Assembly (NCBI RefSeq): GCF_900186835.1
Contig: NZ_LT906448.1
Coordinates: 1,878,606 to 1,942,605 of the forward strand
Direction: 5' to 3'
Length of the DNA: 64,000 nucleotides
Origin: Pasteurella dagmatis
GTDB taxonomy: Bacteria; Pseudomonadota; Gammaproteobacteria; Enterobacterales; Pasteurellaceae
The notes beneath the pieces are model-generated. The model searched no databases. It was not told the DNA's origin and saw only the letters and a program-made list of their open reading frames with translations. Both the position numbers and the translations under genes were made by a program. Each line of letters begins with the position of its first letter. Within the stretch, counting starts at the first letter, position 1. Positions 23,306 to 31,227 of the stretch are shown one piece after another.

Positions 23306-23338
23306 AACGAATCTACACATCTATTGTGCAGATTCGTT
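23306..23338 (-). repeat. Intraoperonic hairpin between dppA and dppB
   Basis: AACGAATCTACACA (23306-23319) pairs with TGTGCAGATTCGTT (23325-23338); the single mismatch becomes G-U in the minus-strand RNA. No T-run follows at once. It lies 24 bases after the dppA stop and probably protects the dppA 3' end or attenuates downstream genes. Confidence 0.75.
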
Positions 23339-23362
23339 CTATGCTATTTTCAAGATTTGCTG

Positions 23363-24958
23363 TTATTTAGCTAAATCTACACCATAGAAATTGTGAAGAC
23401 CAAATGGATTAATCACGTAGCCTTGAACTTCTTTACGCACAGGGAAATAAGTGACAGAGTGTGCAATAGTAATCCAAGGTGCTTGCTCTTTAAATATCAC
23501 TTGAGCATCTTTATATAACTTCACACGTTCTTCGTGATCGGTAACTTGCGATGCTTTTGCCACTAATTTCTCAAATGGCTCATAGCAGAAATTCGCATAG
23601 TTTGAACCTTGTTGAACCGCATTACAGCTTAATAATGTATTTAAGAAGTTATCAGGGTCACCGTTGTCCCCTGTCCAACCCATCATACCAGTTAAATGAT
23701 CACCTGCACGCATACGTTTTAAATATTCACCCCATTCGTAGCTCACGATTTTCGCTTTCACACCCACTTTTTCCCAGTCTGCTTGGATAAGCTCCGCCAT
23801 ACGACGTGCATTCGGGTTATAAGGACGCGACACTGGCATTGCCCATAAATCAGTCTCAAAACCATTTTCAAAACCAGCTTCTTTTAACAATGCTTTCGCT
23901 TTTTCTGGGTTATATTCGTAGTCTTTTACATCATCATTGTAAGACCACATTGTTGGTGGGATTGGATTTTTAGCCACACTACCAGAACCTTGATACACCG
24001 AATCAATAATTGCTTGTTTATTTACAGCATGGCTTAATGCTTGACGCACTTTCACATTATCAAATGGTGCCTTTTGCACGTTGAAGTTTAAGTAACCCAC
24101 GTTTAAGCCCGGTTTAGTTAATAATGTCACATTGCTGTCTTCTTTTAATTTCGCAATATCCGCTGGATTAGGATATGGCATTGCGTGACATTCTCCTTTC
24201 GCTAATTTTGCATAACGTACTGACGCATCAGGTGTAATTGAAAACACTAAACGGTCAACTTTAGCCTTGCCTTGCCAATAGTTTTCAAAAGCTTTAAAGC
24301 GCACAGCAGAATCTTTTTGATAAGACACAAATTCAAATGGACCAGTACCGATTGGGTTACTGTCAAATTTATCTTGTGTTTTCGCTTGTAGCATTTTATC
24401 TGCATATTCTGCTGACTGAATAGAAGCGAAATCCATTGCGATATTCGCAAGGAATGGAGCATTTGGCACTTTTAACGTGAATTTCACTGTATAATCATCC
24501 ACTTTCTCAACATTTTCGATGATATTTTGCATATCCATACCAGTGAAGTACTCATAAGTCCCACCAGAAATTTTGTTGTATGGATGATTTGGATCTGATT
24601 GACGTTTGAATGAGAAAATTACATCATCTGCATTGAGATCTCGAGTTGGCTTAAAGAGTTTATTACTATGAAACTTAACGCCTTTACGAAGATAGAACGT
24701 ATAAGTTTTACCATCTTCAGAAATATCCCATTTTTCCGCTAATCCCGGCACCACATTTGTCGAACCTGCTTCAAAGCTAGTTAAGCGATCAAACATAGGT
24801 TGACCTGATGCATCAATAGTCGCACCATCTGTCCCCAAAGCTGGGTTTAAATAAGAAGGTGAGGCTTCTGAACAGAAAACAAAAGTTTTTGGTGCAGCTA
24901 ATGCCGAACCAGAAATTAAAGCTAAAGAAATTAGCGAAAGTTTCGTAAGTAATTTCAT
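23363..24958 (-). CDS. dppA: Peptide-binding periplasmic protein DppA
   Basis: A 531-residue SBP_bac_5 protein. The signal peptide is cleaved after SALA before APKTFVFCSEASPSYLNPAL; there is no lipobox cysteine, unlike the related haem-binding lipoprotein HbpA of H. influenzae. Family landmarks are VPGLAEKWDISEDGKTYTF, PNAPFLANIAMDFASI and NPIGTGPF. It binds dipeptides and possibly haem or delta-aminolevulinate, as DppA proteins can. First gene of dppABCDF. The 5' leader has a strong GcvB small-RNA target motif just upstream of the ribosome site. Confidence 0.93.
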   Translation of the reverse strand: MKLLTKLSLISLALISGSALAAPKTFVFCSEASPSYLNPALGTDGATIDASGQPMFDRLTSFEAGSTNVVPGLAEKWDISEDGKTYTFYLRKGVKFHSNKLFKPTRDLNADDVIFSFKRQSDPNHPYNKISGGTYEYFTGMDMQNIIENVEKVDDYTVKFTLKVPNAPFLANIAMDFASIQSAEYADKMLQAKTQDKFDSNPIGTGPFEFVSYQKDSAVRFKAFENYWQGKAKVDRLVFSITPDASVRYAKLAKGECHAMPYPNPADIAKLKEDSNVTLLTKPGLNVGYLNFNVQKAPFDNVKVRQALSHAVNKQAIIDSVYQGSGSVAKNPIPPTMWSYNDDVKDYEYNPEKAKALLKEAGFENGFETDLWAMPVSRPYNPNARRMAELIQADWEKVGVKAKIVSYEWGEYLKRMRAGDHLTGMMGWTGDNGDPDNFLNTLLSCNAVQQGSNYANFCYEPFEKLVAKASQVTDHEERVKLYKDAQVIFKEQAPWITIAHSVTYFPVRKEVQGYVINPFGLHNFYGVDLAK

Positions 24959-24975
24959 AGTTTTTCTCCAAGAGG

Positions 24976-24985
24976 ATGTTGTGTG
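24976..24985 (-). promoter_or_regulatory. Predicted GcvB small-RNA target site in the dppA leader
   Basis: The minus-strand leader reads CACACAACAT a few bases before the GGAG ribosome site of dppA. It is complementary to the conserved G/U-rich GcvB seed region (GUUGUGU). GcvB represses dppA and other peptide and amino-acid importers in enterobacteria, and a nearly identical target motif is reported for Pasteurella. Pairing would block ribosome entry. The gcvB gene is not in this window. Confidence 0.65.
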
Positions 24986-25238
24986 AAAAGAGATGCCGAG
25001 TGGCTTTTTTATTATATATTTTTTGAATATGTCAATTTTTTAAACAAAATTCAATATCTTTGCTTAAAATTTGTGAAAAAAATGTTAATAAGGTCGTCCC
25101 CAATTGGATTTTTTAATAAATCCGGACGAAAAAAGGATATAAATAAGGAAAATTTAGTGAAAGAAAAAACAGCTCAAGTAGAAAAATATCAAAAATAAAA
25201 AGGCAGTAGCAAACCATCAAAGAAATATGAAAATAACA

Positions 25239-25261
25239 GGGCAAGCACTTTCGGCTTGCCC
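25239..25261 (-). terminator. Putative ridA terminator
   Basis: GGGCAAGC (25239-25246) and GCTTGCCC (25254-25261) form a GC-rich stem 35 bases after the ridA stop. The T-tract on the minus strand is interrupted, so efficiency is uncertain. Confidence 0.65.
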
Positions 25262-25295
25262 CTCTAATTTTGATGTATCAATCAACGAAAATCAA

Positions 25296-25685
25296 TTAAC
25301 CACGCACAGCAATGGCTTCAATTTCAATACCAACATCTTTTGGTAAACGAGCCACTTCTACACAAGAACGAGCTGGGAAATTTGGATGATCGTTTTCTTT
25401 GAAGAAACGCTCATACTCAGCATTCACTGCTGCAAAATCATTTAAGTCCTTCACGAACACCGTAGTTTTCACAATATTTGCTACACTTAAACCTGCTTGT
25501 TCAACAATTGCTTTCACGTTTTCTAATGATTGACGTGCTTGCGCCACAATATCCGCTGGCACCTCGCCTGTTTGTGGATTCACTGGAATTTGTCCTGAAG
25601 TCAACACCATATTACCTAAATTTACCGCTTGCACATAAGGACCAATTGCTGCGGGTGCATTGTCAGTATGAATCACTTTAGTCAT
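25296..25685 (-). CDS. ridA: RidA family enamine/imine deaminase
   Basis: A 129-residue protein of the YjgF/YER057c/UK114 family, a cytosolic trimer that hydrolyses reactive 2-aminoacrylate-type imines formed by PLP enzymes. Visible landmarks are HTDNAPAAIGPYVQAV, SGQIPVNPQTGEVP, and near the C-terminus PARSCVEVARLPKDVGIEIEAIA with the catalytic-site Arg and Glu. Length equals E. coli RidA (128). AGGAGAT precedes the start. It lies next to the pab genes, whose lyase is a PLP enzyme, but it has its own spacer. Confidence 0.92.
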   Translation of the reverse strand: MTKVIHTDNAPAAIGPYVQAVNLGNMVLTSGQIPVNPQTGEVPADIVAQARQSLENVKAIVEQAGLSVANIVKTTVFVKDLNDFAAVNAEYERFFKENDHPNFPARSCVEVARLPKDVGIEIEAIAVRG

Positions 25686-25745
25686 TTTTCATCTCCTTTT
25701 ATATGATTAGAAAAGTGCTGTTATTGTACGCTCTTGAACGAAAAT

Positions 25746-26327
25746 TTACAGTGGGTTTAACGCATTAATTAAACGAATTTCGTCAAAATTTGCCACATCT
25801 TCGAGTAAAATCGTACATTGTTGAATTTTATTCTCGGCTAACAATTTAGCCCGTTGCGTGCCAGCTAACAACGGTGTATCAGAAGTAAACCACTGTTCAC
25901 CTTGGCGAAAAACCAAATTGCCAATGCTACAATCTGTCACCTTACCTTGCTTGATGATCATAATCTCATCGCAGTCGCCTTTTTGCTGTAATAATTGGTT
26001 CAAATCAGTCCGATCAGCATATTTCAATCCGTATTCAATCTCATCACAAATTACGGGCTGAAAAGTGCGGTAAGTTTTTCGTTGATAGGCAAAATACTGC
26101 ACTTGGTAAGCTTGCTGATTATAATCTACTCGACAACGAATTATCGGTGAATACTGAGCTTGCTCAAGTGCGGTCGAAATTTGAATAATTCTAGCAAGAT
26201 CGTGAACTTTCGCCACATTTTTGCCATAAAACTTCGCTAGGCTTGTCTCATAACGCTTCTGATGCCAAGCAAGCTGTTGAATCTCACCGTTCACAATGGC
26301 AATAGTTTCAAATAAAGGAAATGTCAT
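25746..26327 (-). CDS. PabC-like class-IV PLP enzyme (probable aminodeoxychorismate lyase)
   Basis: A 193-residue protein of the class-IV aminotransferase fold. It is shorter than E. coli PabC (269 residues). Visible features are LFETIAIVNGEIQQLAWHQKR near the N-terminus, where family members start strand one, a Lys in YGLKYADR likely to be the PLP lysine, GDCDEIMIIKQGKVTDCSIGN matching the family's E-x-x-x-x-N region, and TPLLAGTQRAKLL. It begins three bases after pabB, which makes a role in converting aminodeoxychorismate to p-aminobenzoate for folate the likely one. Two USS cores lie inside. The short length leaves some doubt over its exact activity. Confidence 0.72.
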   Translation of the reverse strand: MTFPLFETIAIVNGEIQQLAWHQKRYETSLAKFYGKNVAKVHDLARIIQISTALEQAQYSPIIRCRVDYNQQAYQVQYFAYQRKTYRTFQPVICDEIEYGLKYADRTDLNQLLQQKGDCDEIMIIKQGKVTDCSIGNLVFRQGEQWFTSDTPLLAGTQRAKLLAENKIQQCTILLEDVANFDEIRLINALNPL

Positions 26328-26330
26328 CGA

Positions 26331-27305
26331 TTATCCTACTGGCACATAGACTTTTTGAATCAACTCTTGGTACTCGTCTTCTAGATCACTGAGAATTGTA
26401 ATACCACCACCACTGCGGAAGAGATATTTCTTGCCCACTTGCTCAATAAAACGAATTGCCACCGCACTTTGTAGCGACTCACCATCGAAAATGCCAAAAA
26501 TCCCCGTGTAATAACCACGAGAATGTTGTTCAGCAGCTTGAATAATTTGTACCGTTTTCTCTTTTGGTGCGCCACTAATCGACCCTGCAGGCAATAATGT
26601 GGCTAAAATCGTGCCTATACGCGCCTGCCAATTCTCAGTAAGATCACCACGAATCTCTGAACTTGTCTGCAAAATCGCACCTTTTTGTGTATGAATTTTT
26701 TCCACATAACGAAAACGAGTCACTTCAACTTTCTCTGCGACTGTTGCCAAATCATTACGCATTAAATCTACAATAGTGTAATGTTCTTGGCGTTCTTTTT
26801 CAGAATCTAACAAGCGTTTTTCCGCCTCTGGCAACGCGACATCAATGGTGCCTTTCATCGGGTAAGTATAAATTTGATTATGATGAATATTGACAAAACA
26901 CTCTGGCGAAAAACACACGAAATGATCACGATAATACAACTTATAAGGTGCGGTAGTTTGTTGAAAAATCTGTGCAAGACTAAAATTAATATGAATTTCA
27001 GTAGGATAGGTTAAATTCAACAAATAGGAATTGCCTTTTTGCAACTCTTTTTGCACCAAGTCAAAGCCACGCTGATAATCCACTTTTGCCATTGGAAATT
27101 TCTGCAACTCAAAAGGCTTGCAAGGTGTTTCCGCCTGCCAATTCACATTCTGCTGACCTCGAATTTCAAAAAACAACCCAAAGTCAGCCGCTTGCTCTAA
27201 CGGGCAAATTATCGGTTGTTGCTGTTCAAAATCAATCAGGAAAAAAAACGGTTGGCGTTGTTTACCATATTGATTGGCTTGTTGAATAAAAGAATGAAAA
27301 CACAT
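26331..27305 (-). CDS. pabB: Aminodeoxychorismate synthase component I (short form)
   Basis: A 324-residue chorismate-binding enzyme that aminates chorismate, using ammonia from PabA. Catalytic-core motifs are KVDYQRGFDLVQKELQKGNSY, SPECFV, YPMKGTID, EHYTIVDLMRNDLA, LPAGSISGAPKEKT and GYYTGIFGIF. Lys in the PMKGT motif agrees with PabB rather than anthranilate synthase TrpE. The protein lacks much of the N-terminal domain found in E. coli PabB (453 residues). No good ribosome site is seen at the start. It is cotranscribed with the lyase-like gene and divergent from pabA by about 100 bp. Confidence 0.85.
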   Translation of the reverse strand: MCFHSFIQQANQYGKQRQPFFFLIDFEQQQPIICPLEQAADFGLFFEIRGQQNVNWQAETPCKPFELQKFPMAKVDYQRGFDLVQKELQKGNSYLLNLTYPTEIHINFSLAQIFQQTTAPYKLYYRDHFVCFSPECFVNIHHNQIYTYPMKGTIDVALPEAEKRLLDSEKERQEHYTIVDLMRNDLATVAEKVEVTRFRYVEKIHTQKGAILQTSSEIRGDLTENWQARIGTILATLLPAGSISGAPKEKTVQIIQAAEQHSRGYYTGIFGIFDGESLQSAVAIRFIEQVGKKYLFRSGGGITILSDLEDEYQELIQKVYVPVG

Positions 27306-27406
27306 AGATTTATCTGTGATTAAAAAATAAGTGGAAGTGTAACGGAAAATCAGACAAAAATCCGCTTTTTCCTTTATACTTTGCTTTCTTCTTAACAGGA
27401 TATAGT

Positions 27407-27979
27407 ATGGATATGAAACGGCTGCTTATTATTAATAATCAAGATTCTTTTACATATAACTTAGTAGATTTAATTCGTCGATTAACAGTGCCTTTTGAGG
27501 TGGTTAATGTGCAAGAATTGGACCTATCTAAGGTAGAGAATTATAGTCATATTCTGATTTCGCCTGGCCCTGACGTACCTCGTGCTTATCCTCAATTATT
27601 TGCAATGTTAGCCAAATATTATCAAACTAAGTCGATTTTAGGCGTGTGTTTAGGTCACCAAACCCTGTGTGAATTTTTTGGTGGCGAACTATATAATTTA
27701 GATAAAGTACGCCATGGGCGAATTCAGCGTTTGAAAGTGCGGTCAAATTCGCCTTTATTTGAAGGGCTTCCCTTAGAATTTCAAATTGGCTTATACCATT
27801 CTTGGGCGATTCGTGAGCAATCTTTCCCAGATTCTCTTACTATCACAGCCCATTGTTCCGAAGAGGTTGTTATGGCATTTCAACACAAATCTCTACCGAT
27901 TTACGGTGTTCAATTCCACCCTGAATCCTTCATGACAGAATATGGTGAACAACTCTTACGAAATTGGTTAGAAAGCTAA
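27407..27979 (+). CDS. pabA: Aminodeoxychorismate/anthranilate synthase glutaminase component
   Basis: A 190-residue class-I glutamine amidotransferase. The nucleophile Cys is in GVCLGHQTLCEFFGG, the oxyanion region is ISPGPDVPR, and the His-Glu pair is in YGVQFHPESFMTEYG. It supplies ammonia to PabB, encoded divergently. TrpG of anthranilate synthase is similar, but the local pabB favours pabA; it might serve both enzymes. A USS core lies inside. Downstream the base composition drops sharply at the start of the accessory islet. Confidence 0.85.
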   Translation: MDMKRLLIINNQDSFTYNLVDLIRRLTVPFEVVNVQELDLSKVENYSHILISPGPDVPRAYPQLFAMLAKYYQTKSILGVCLGHQTLCEFFGGELYNLDKVRHGRIQRLKVRSNSPLFEGLPLEFQIGLYHSWAIREQSFPDSLTITAHCSEEVVMAFQHKSLPIYGVQFHPESFMTEYGEQLLRNWLES

Positions 27980-28098
27980 AAAATTTCTCAAAAACAGACT
28001 ACTCTTTTATAGGTGAATCATTGATTTTATTATTTTAATTTAGTATAAATATTGTTCAATAATGAACATAAATTTTATTTAATAATTAGGATTTAAAA

Positions 28099-28638
28099 AT
28101 GAAAACATTTTTAAGTAGTTATTGTGAGTTAAAGTTTACTGAAAAATTTTATTATACCTCAGCTTTTTTTTGGGTCTTACCGATTTTTATTCTTGCTTTT
28201 ACTTTACCTTCGTATCCAGATACACCATTTTACCTTTCATTAAATAAATATCTGGACCAATTTCTTTTTGGTGATATTTTTGTTCAGTCAAAAAAATTTC
28301 CGTTTTCTGCTAAAGTAATAGGAAATTATATGGGATTAACTATTCCTATTGCCAATGTTATTTATATATTATTTTATATTTTATTTGATAAACGGCATGT
28401 TGATTCTTTTTTTAAGTGTAATTTGAAAGGCATTTATGTTGTAACAGTATATTTAATACTTATGGCATTTTTTTTATATAACGTTTATGTTCCTCAAGGT
28501 GTTAGTTCAGGGTTGAGTGAAAGATATGATAGTTTTAGATTAGGATATGCGATAATTGCATCAGGTATTTATTGTATACTAATATGTTCACCATCTTTCT
28601 TTATAATACACTTAATAAATAAATTTGATATCAGTTAA
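28099..28638 (+). CDS. Four-helix membrane protein, candidate toxin immunity protein
   Basis: A 179-residue inner-membrane protein with hydrophobic segments near residues 21-37, 76-96, 111-131 and 148-173. A long hydrophilic loop lies between the first two, and a short polar stretch (SSGLSERYDSFR) precedes the last. Length and helix spacing recall the four-helix immunity proteins of pore-forming colicins such as colicin A (about 178 residues), although residue identity looks low. It lies 89 bases before the RTX gene on the same strand. Codons are very AT-rich and there is no USS. I infer a possible immunity role; the sequence proves only a small polytopic protein. An unrelated accessory membrane protein is the alternative. 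Confidence 0.45.
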   Translation: MKTFLSSYCELKFTEKFYYTSAFFWVLPIFILAFTLPSYPDTPFYLSLNKYLDQFLFGDIFVQSKKFPFSAKVIGNYMGLTIPIANVIYILFYILFDKRHVDSFFKCNLKGIYVVTVYLILMAFFLYNVYVPQGVSSGLSERYDSFRLGYAIIASGIYCILICSPSFFIIHLINKFDIS

Positions 28639-28727
28639 TTAGTGAGTTTTAACTTGTAATATAAAAAGATATTAGTTATATAAATAATATTTAATTTAAG
28701 ATAGTGAATAAAAAATAAGAGTGGTTT

Positions 28728-30989
28728 ATGAGTCATATAGAGCTAAATGAAATTACTTGTATTGCAGCAGATACTCCTAGTGGATGTTTAGATGATTTTG
28801 AAGATGCTGATCATGATGATGAAAATGCAAAAAATAATTCTCTAACTAATAGTTTTTCTTCACACAAAGAAACTTCTCAGAAAATAGTTCCAATAACTGA
28901 TGAAGAGTTTTTAGATGTGTTTGAATATTCTAGTTTGACTTACGATATATTTTCTAATTTTTCTCATGACTCAGCAACTCATTTTGATCATGCTGCTAAA
29001 AAAATAGCAGAAGATATAAAAAAAATATCTTCTTTAACACCTGAAGAAGCAAGGAGAATCTTAGAAAGAAATAAGAAATCCATTTATCATAGACTTCAAA
29101 AAAAATATAATAACTATCTCGAAAAGGTTGTAGATAAACACAATCTATATGATTTGAATATGCGAAGGGCAACCATTTTAATAGAGATATCTAAATATTT
29201 TGGGTTAACGGAGAAAATAATTAGTGGGGGGCAACTCTTACATTATGTAGATATAGCGATCGAAAAAGATGATTGGAAACCACTAGAAGAGTTTCTTGAG
29301 CAACTTAGTGCAGGATTTTTAGCTGGTTGGACAGCAAATAGACTTCTGACAAGTTTCCTAACTGCACTTTCACTAACAACTTCTATGCCAATTATTTCGG
29401 CTGGAATAATTGCCATTACTGTAGGATATACCTCTTACTATTTTTCGGAAAGAGATAATATAAATTCGATAAAAGAAAAATTTAATGAATTTAAAAATAG
29501 CTTATTAAGATATTTTAATGGTGATGACGTTTTTATTTATGATTCAGAACAAAATATAATTACCAATTTATCAAAAACAATACAGTATAATGTTTCTGAA
29601 AATACATTATTAGTCAATAAAGATTTGGCTTTAGCAGATGAGTTACCGAATTCTGTAAGGTTAATGGATAAAGCCATTAAAGTTATTGGAAATAGTCAAG
29701 ATAACTATCTTTATGGAAATGCCCATAATAATATTTTAGAAGGAAAAAATGGTAATGATCACTTATTTGGTGATTTAGGGGATGATCGACTTTTTGGGCA
29801 AGAAGGTAATGATTATATAAATGGAGGTATTGGAAATGATTTCCTATATGGCGAAGCTGGAAATGATATTTTAGAGGGTGCAGAAGGAAATGATAGACTG
29901 GAAGCTGGATATGGTAATGATCAATTATCTGGTGGTTCTGGTAATGATGTACTTTATGGACAGCAGGGCGACGATACTTTAAATGGTGGTGAAGGTGATG
30001 ACTTTCTATATGGCGAAGCCGGAAATGATATTTTAGAGGGTGCAGAAGGAAATGATAGATTGGAAGCTGGATATGGTAATGATCAATTATCTGGTGGTTC
30101 TGGTAATGATGTACTTTATGGACAGCAGGGCGACGATACTTTAAATGGTGGTGAGGGTGATGACTTTCTATATGGCGAAGCTGGAAATGATATTTTAGAG
30201 GGCGCCGAAGGAAATGATAGACTGGAAGCTGGATATGGTAATGATCAATTATCTGGTGGTTCTGGTAATGATGTACTTTATGGACAGCAGGGCGACGATA
30301 CTTTAAATGGTGGTGAAGGTGATGACTTTCTATATGGCGAAGCCGGAAATGATATTTTAGAGGGTGCAGAAGGAAATGATAGATTGGAAGCTGGATATGG
30401 TAATGATCAATTATCTGGTGGTTCTGGTAATGATGTACTTTATGGACAGCAGGGCGACGATACTTTAAATGGTGGTGAGGGTGATGACTTTCTATATGGC
30501 GAAGCTGGAAATGATATTTTAGAGGGTGCAGAAGGAAATGATAAGCTTGAAGCAGGGGAGGGGAATGATCAGTTATTTGGTGGTTTAGGTAACGATATGC
30601 TTTATGGCGCTACCGGGAATGACACTTATTATTTTAGTAATAACTTTGGTGAGGATGTAATTATTGATAATAATGGTAATGATAGAATCATTTTTGATGA
30701 TAACATCGATATAAGAAAAATGCTATTAAGTTTAGAACAAGGGGATTTAAAAATTTCTTTCATCGATAAAAATGACAATATAACAGTTAAAGGATGGAAA
30801 AATAGATCATTTCAAATAGAAACTATTGAAGCCAGAGATGGCATGAAATTAAATAATCATCAGCTTGATCATTTGATTAATGAAATGGCTGTATTTTTCT
30901 CACAAAGTACATCTATTGATGCTCAGTCAGTAACTGAATCTAAACTTATAGAGCTATATTCTAATTTTGGTATCGTTCAAATACCATAG
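28728..30989 (+). CDS. RTX nonapeptide-repeat protein, candidate secreted pore-forming toxin
   Basis: A 753-residue protein in three parts. Residues 1-320 contain an acidic N-terminus, a helical charged region, and one long hydrophobic stretch (about 193-239) that could form a membrane hairpin. Residues 320-632 are calcium-binding GGxGxDxLx nonapeptides (for example GGSGNDVLYGQQGDDTL). Residues 633-753 form a C-terminal RTX-associated domain ending in QSTSIDAQSVTESKLIELYSN, a plausible type-I secretion signal. No secretion ABC transporter, membrane-fusion protein or acyltransferase is nearby, so export would use a system elsewhere. The gene is AT-rich, lacks USS and carries a 162-bp tandem repeat. 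Secretion and calcium binding are likely; toxin action is inferred. A surface-layer or adhesive RTX protein is possible. Confidence 0.75.
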   Translation: MSHIELNEITCIAADTPSGCLDDFEDADHDDENAKNNSLTNSFSSHKETSQKIVPITDEEFLDVFEYSSLTYDIFSNFSHDSATHFDHAAKKIAEDIKKISSLTPEEARRILERNKKSIYHRLQKKYNNYLEKVVDKHNLYDLNMRRATILIEISKYFGLTEKIISGGQLLHYVDIAIEKDDWKPLEEFLEQLSAGFLAGWTANRLLTSFLTALSLTTSMPIISAGIIAITVGYTSYYFSERDNINSIKEKFNEFKNSLLRYFNGDDVFIYDSEQNIITNLSKTIQYNVSENTLLVNKDLALADELPNSVRLMDKAIKVIGNSQDNYLYGNAHNNILEGKNGNDHLFGDLGDDRLFGQEGNDYINGGIGNDFLYGEAGNDILEGAEGNDRLEAGYGNDQLSGGSGNDVLYGQQGDDTLNGGEGDDFLYGEAGNDILEGAEGNDRLEAGYGNDQLSGGSGNDVLYGQQGDDTLNGGEGDDFLYGEAGNDILEGAEGNDRLEAGYGNDQLSGGSGNDVLYGQQGDDTLNGGEGDDFLYGEAGNDILEGAEGNDRLEAGYGNDQLSGGSGNDVLYGQQGDDTLNGGEGDDFLYGEAGNDILEGAEGNDKLEAGEGNDQLFGGLGNDMLYGATGNDTYYFSNNFGEDVIIDNNGNDRIIFDDNIDIRKMLLSLEQGDLKISFIDKNDNITVKGWKNRSFQIETIEARDGMKLNNHQLDHLINEMAVFFSQSTSIDAQSVTESKLIELYSNFGIVQIP
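29844..30536 (+). repeat. 162-bp tandem repeat array within the RTX gene
   Basis: Copies start at 29844, 30006, 30168 and 30330, each exactly 162 bp (54 codons, six nonapeptides); a fifth partial copy starts at 30492. They differ at only a few bases. Copies 1 and 3 share GAAGCTGG, AGACTGG and GGTGAAGG. Copies 2 and 4 share GAAGCCGG, AGATTGG and GGTGAGGG. This shows that a two-copy 324-bp unit was itself duplicated. Copy 3 alone has GGCGCCGAAGG for GGTGCAGAAGG. Confidence 0.97.
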
Positions 30990-31044
30990 ATACATGTACT
31001 TAGTGAGTGTCGTCATTATTTATTCTTACACATTAAATTAGGTA

Positions 31045-31090
31045 AAAGCGGTATATTTAATATTTTACAAAGCATACCGCTTTATTATTT
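31045..31090 (+). terminator. Terminator downstream of the RTX gene
   Basis: AAAGCGGTAT (31045-31054) pairs with ATACCGCTTT (31074-31083); T-rich sequence follows. It resembles but is not a USS pair. Confidence 0.7.
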
Positions 31091-31227
31091 TTTAAATAAT
31101 TTATCCTATATTCGTGTATTCTTCTTAATTTAGATAATAGGCAATAAGATTATATGAATCGCTAGCCTTTCTAAATATAGTTTACTCAAAGTACAATAAA
31201 ATAAATTATTCTTTAGTATGGCTGTGT

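Larger units (their letters stand above)
24959..25295. other. dppA leader/promoter spacer (about 337 bp, no convincing gene)
   Basis: Between the dppA and ridA genes, both on the minus strand, the spacer holds the dppA leader, very AT-rich promoter-like DNA and the ridA terminator hairpin. A 71-codon plus-strand frame (24983-25198) was rejected as a gene. Confidence 0.5.

Noticed and set aside
24983-25198. 71-codon plus-strand reading frame between dppA and ridA
   Set aside because: It overlaps the dppA leader on the opposite strand, has no ribosome site, and its composition is that of AT-rich spacer with no recognisable protein features.
29844-30536. Regular repeats that might suggest a CRISPR array
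   Set aside because: The units are 162 bp, contiguous, in frame, and encode RTX nonapeptides; there are no spacers and no cas genes.
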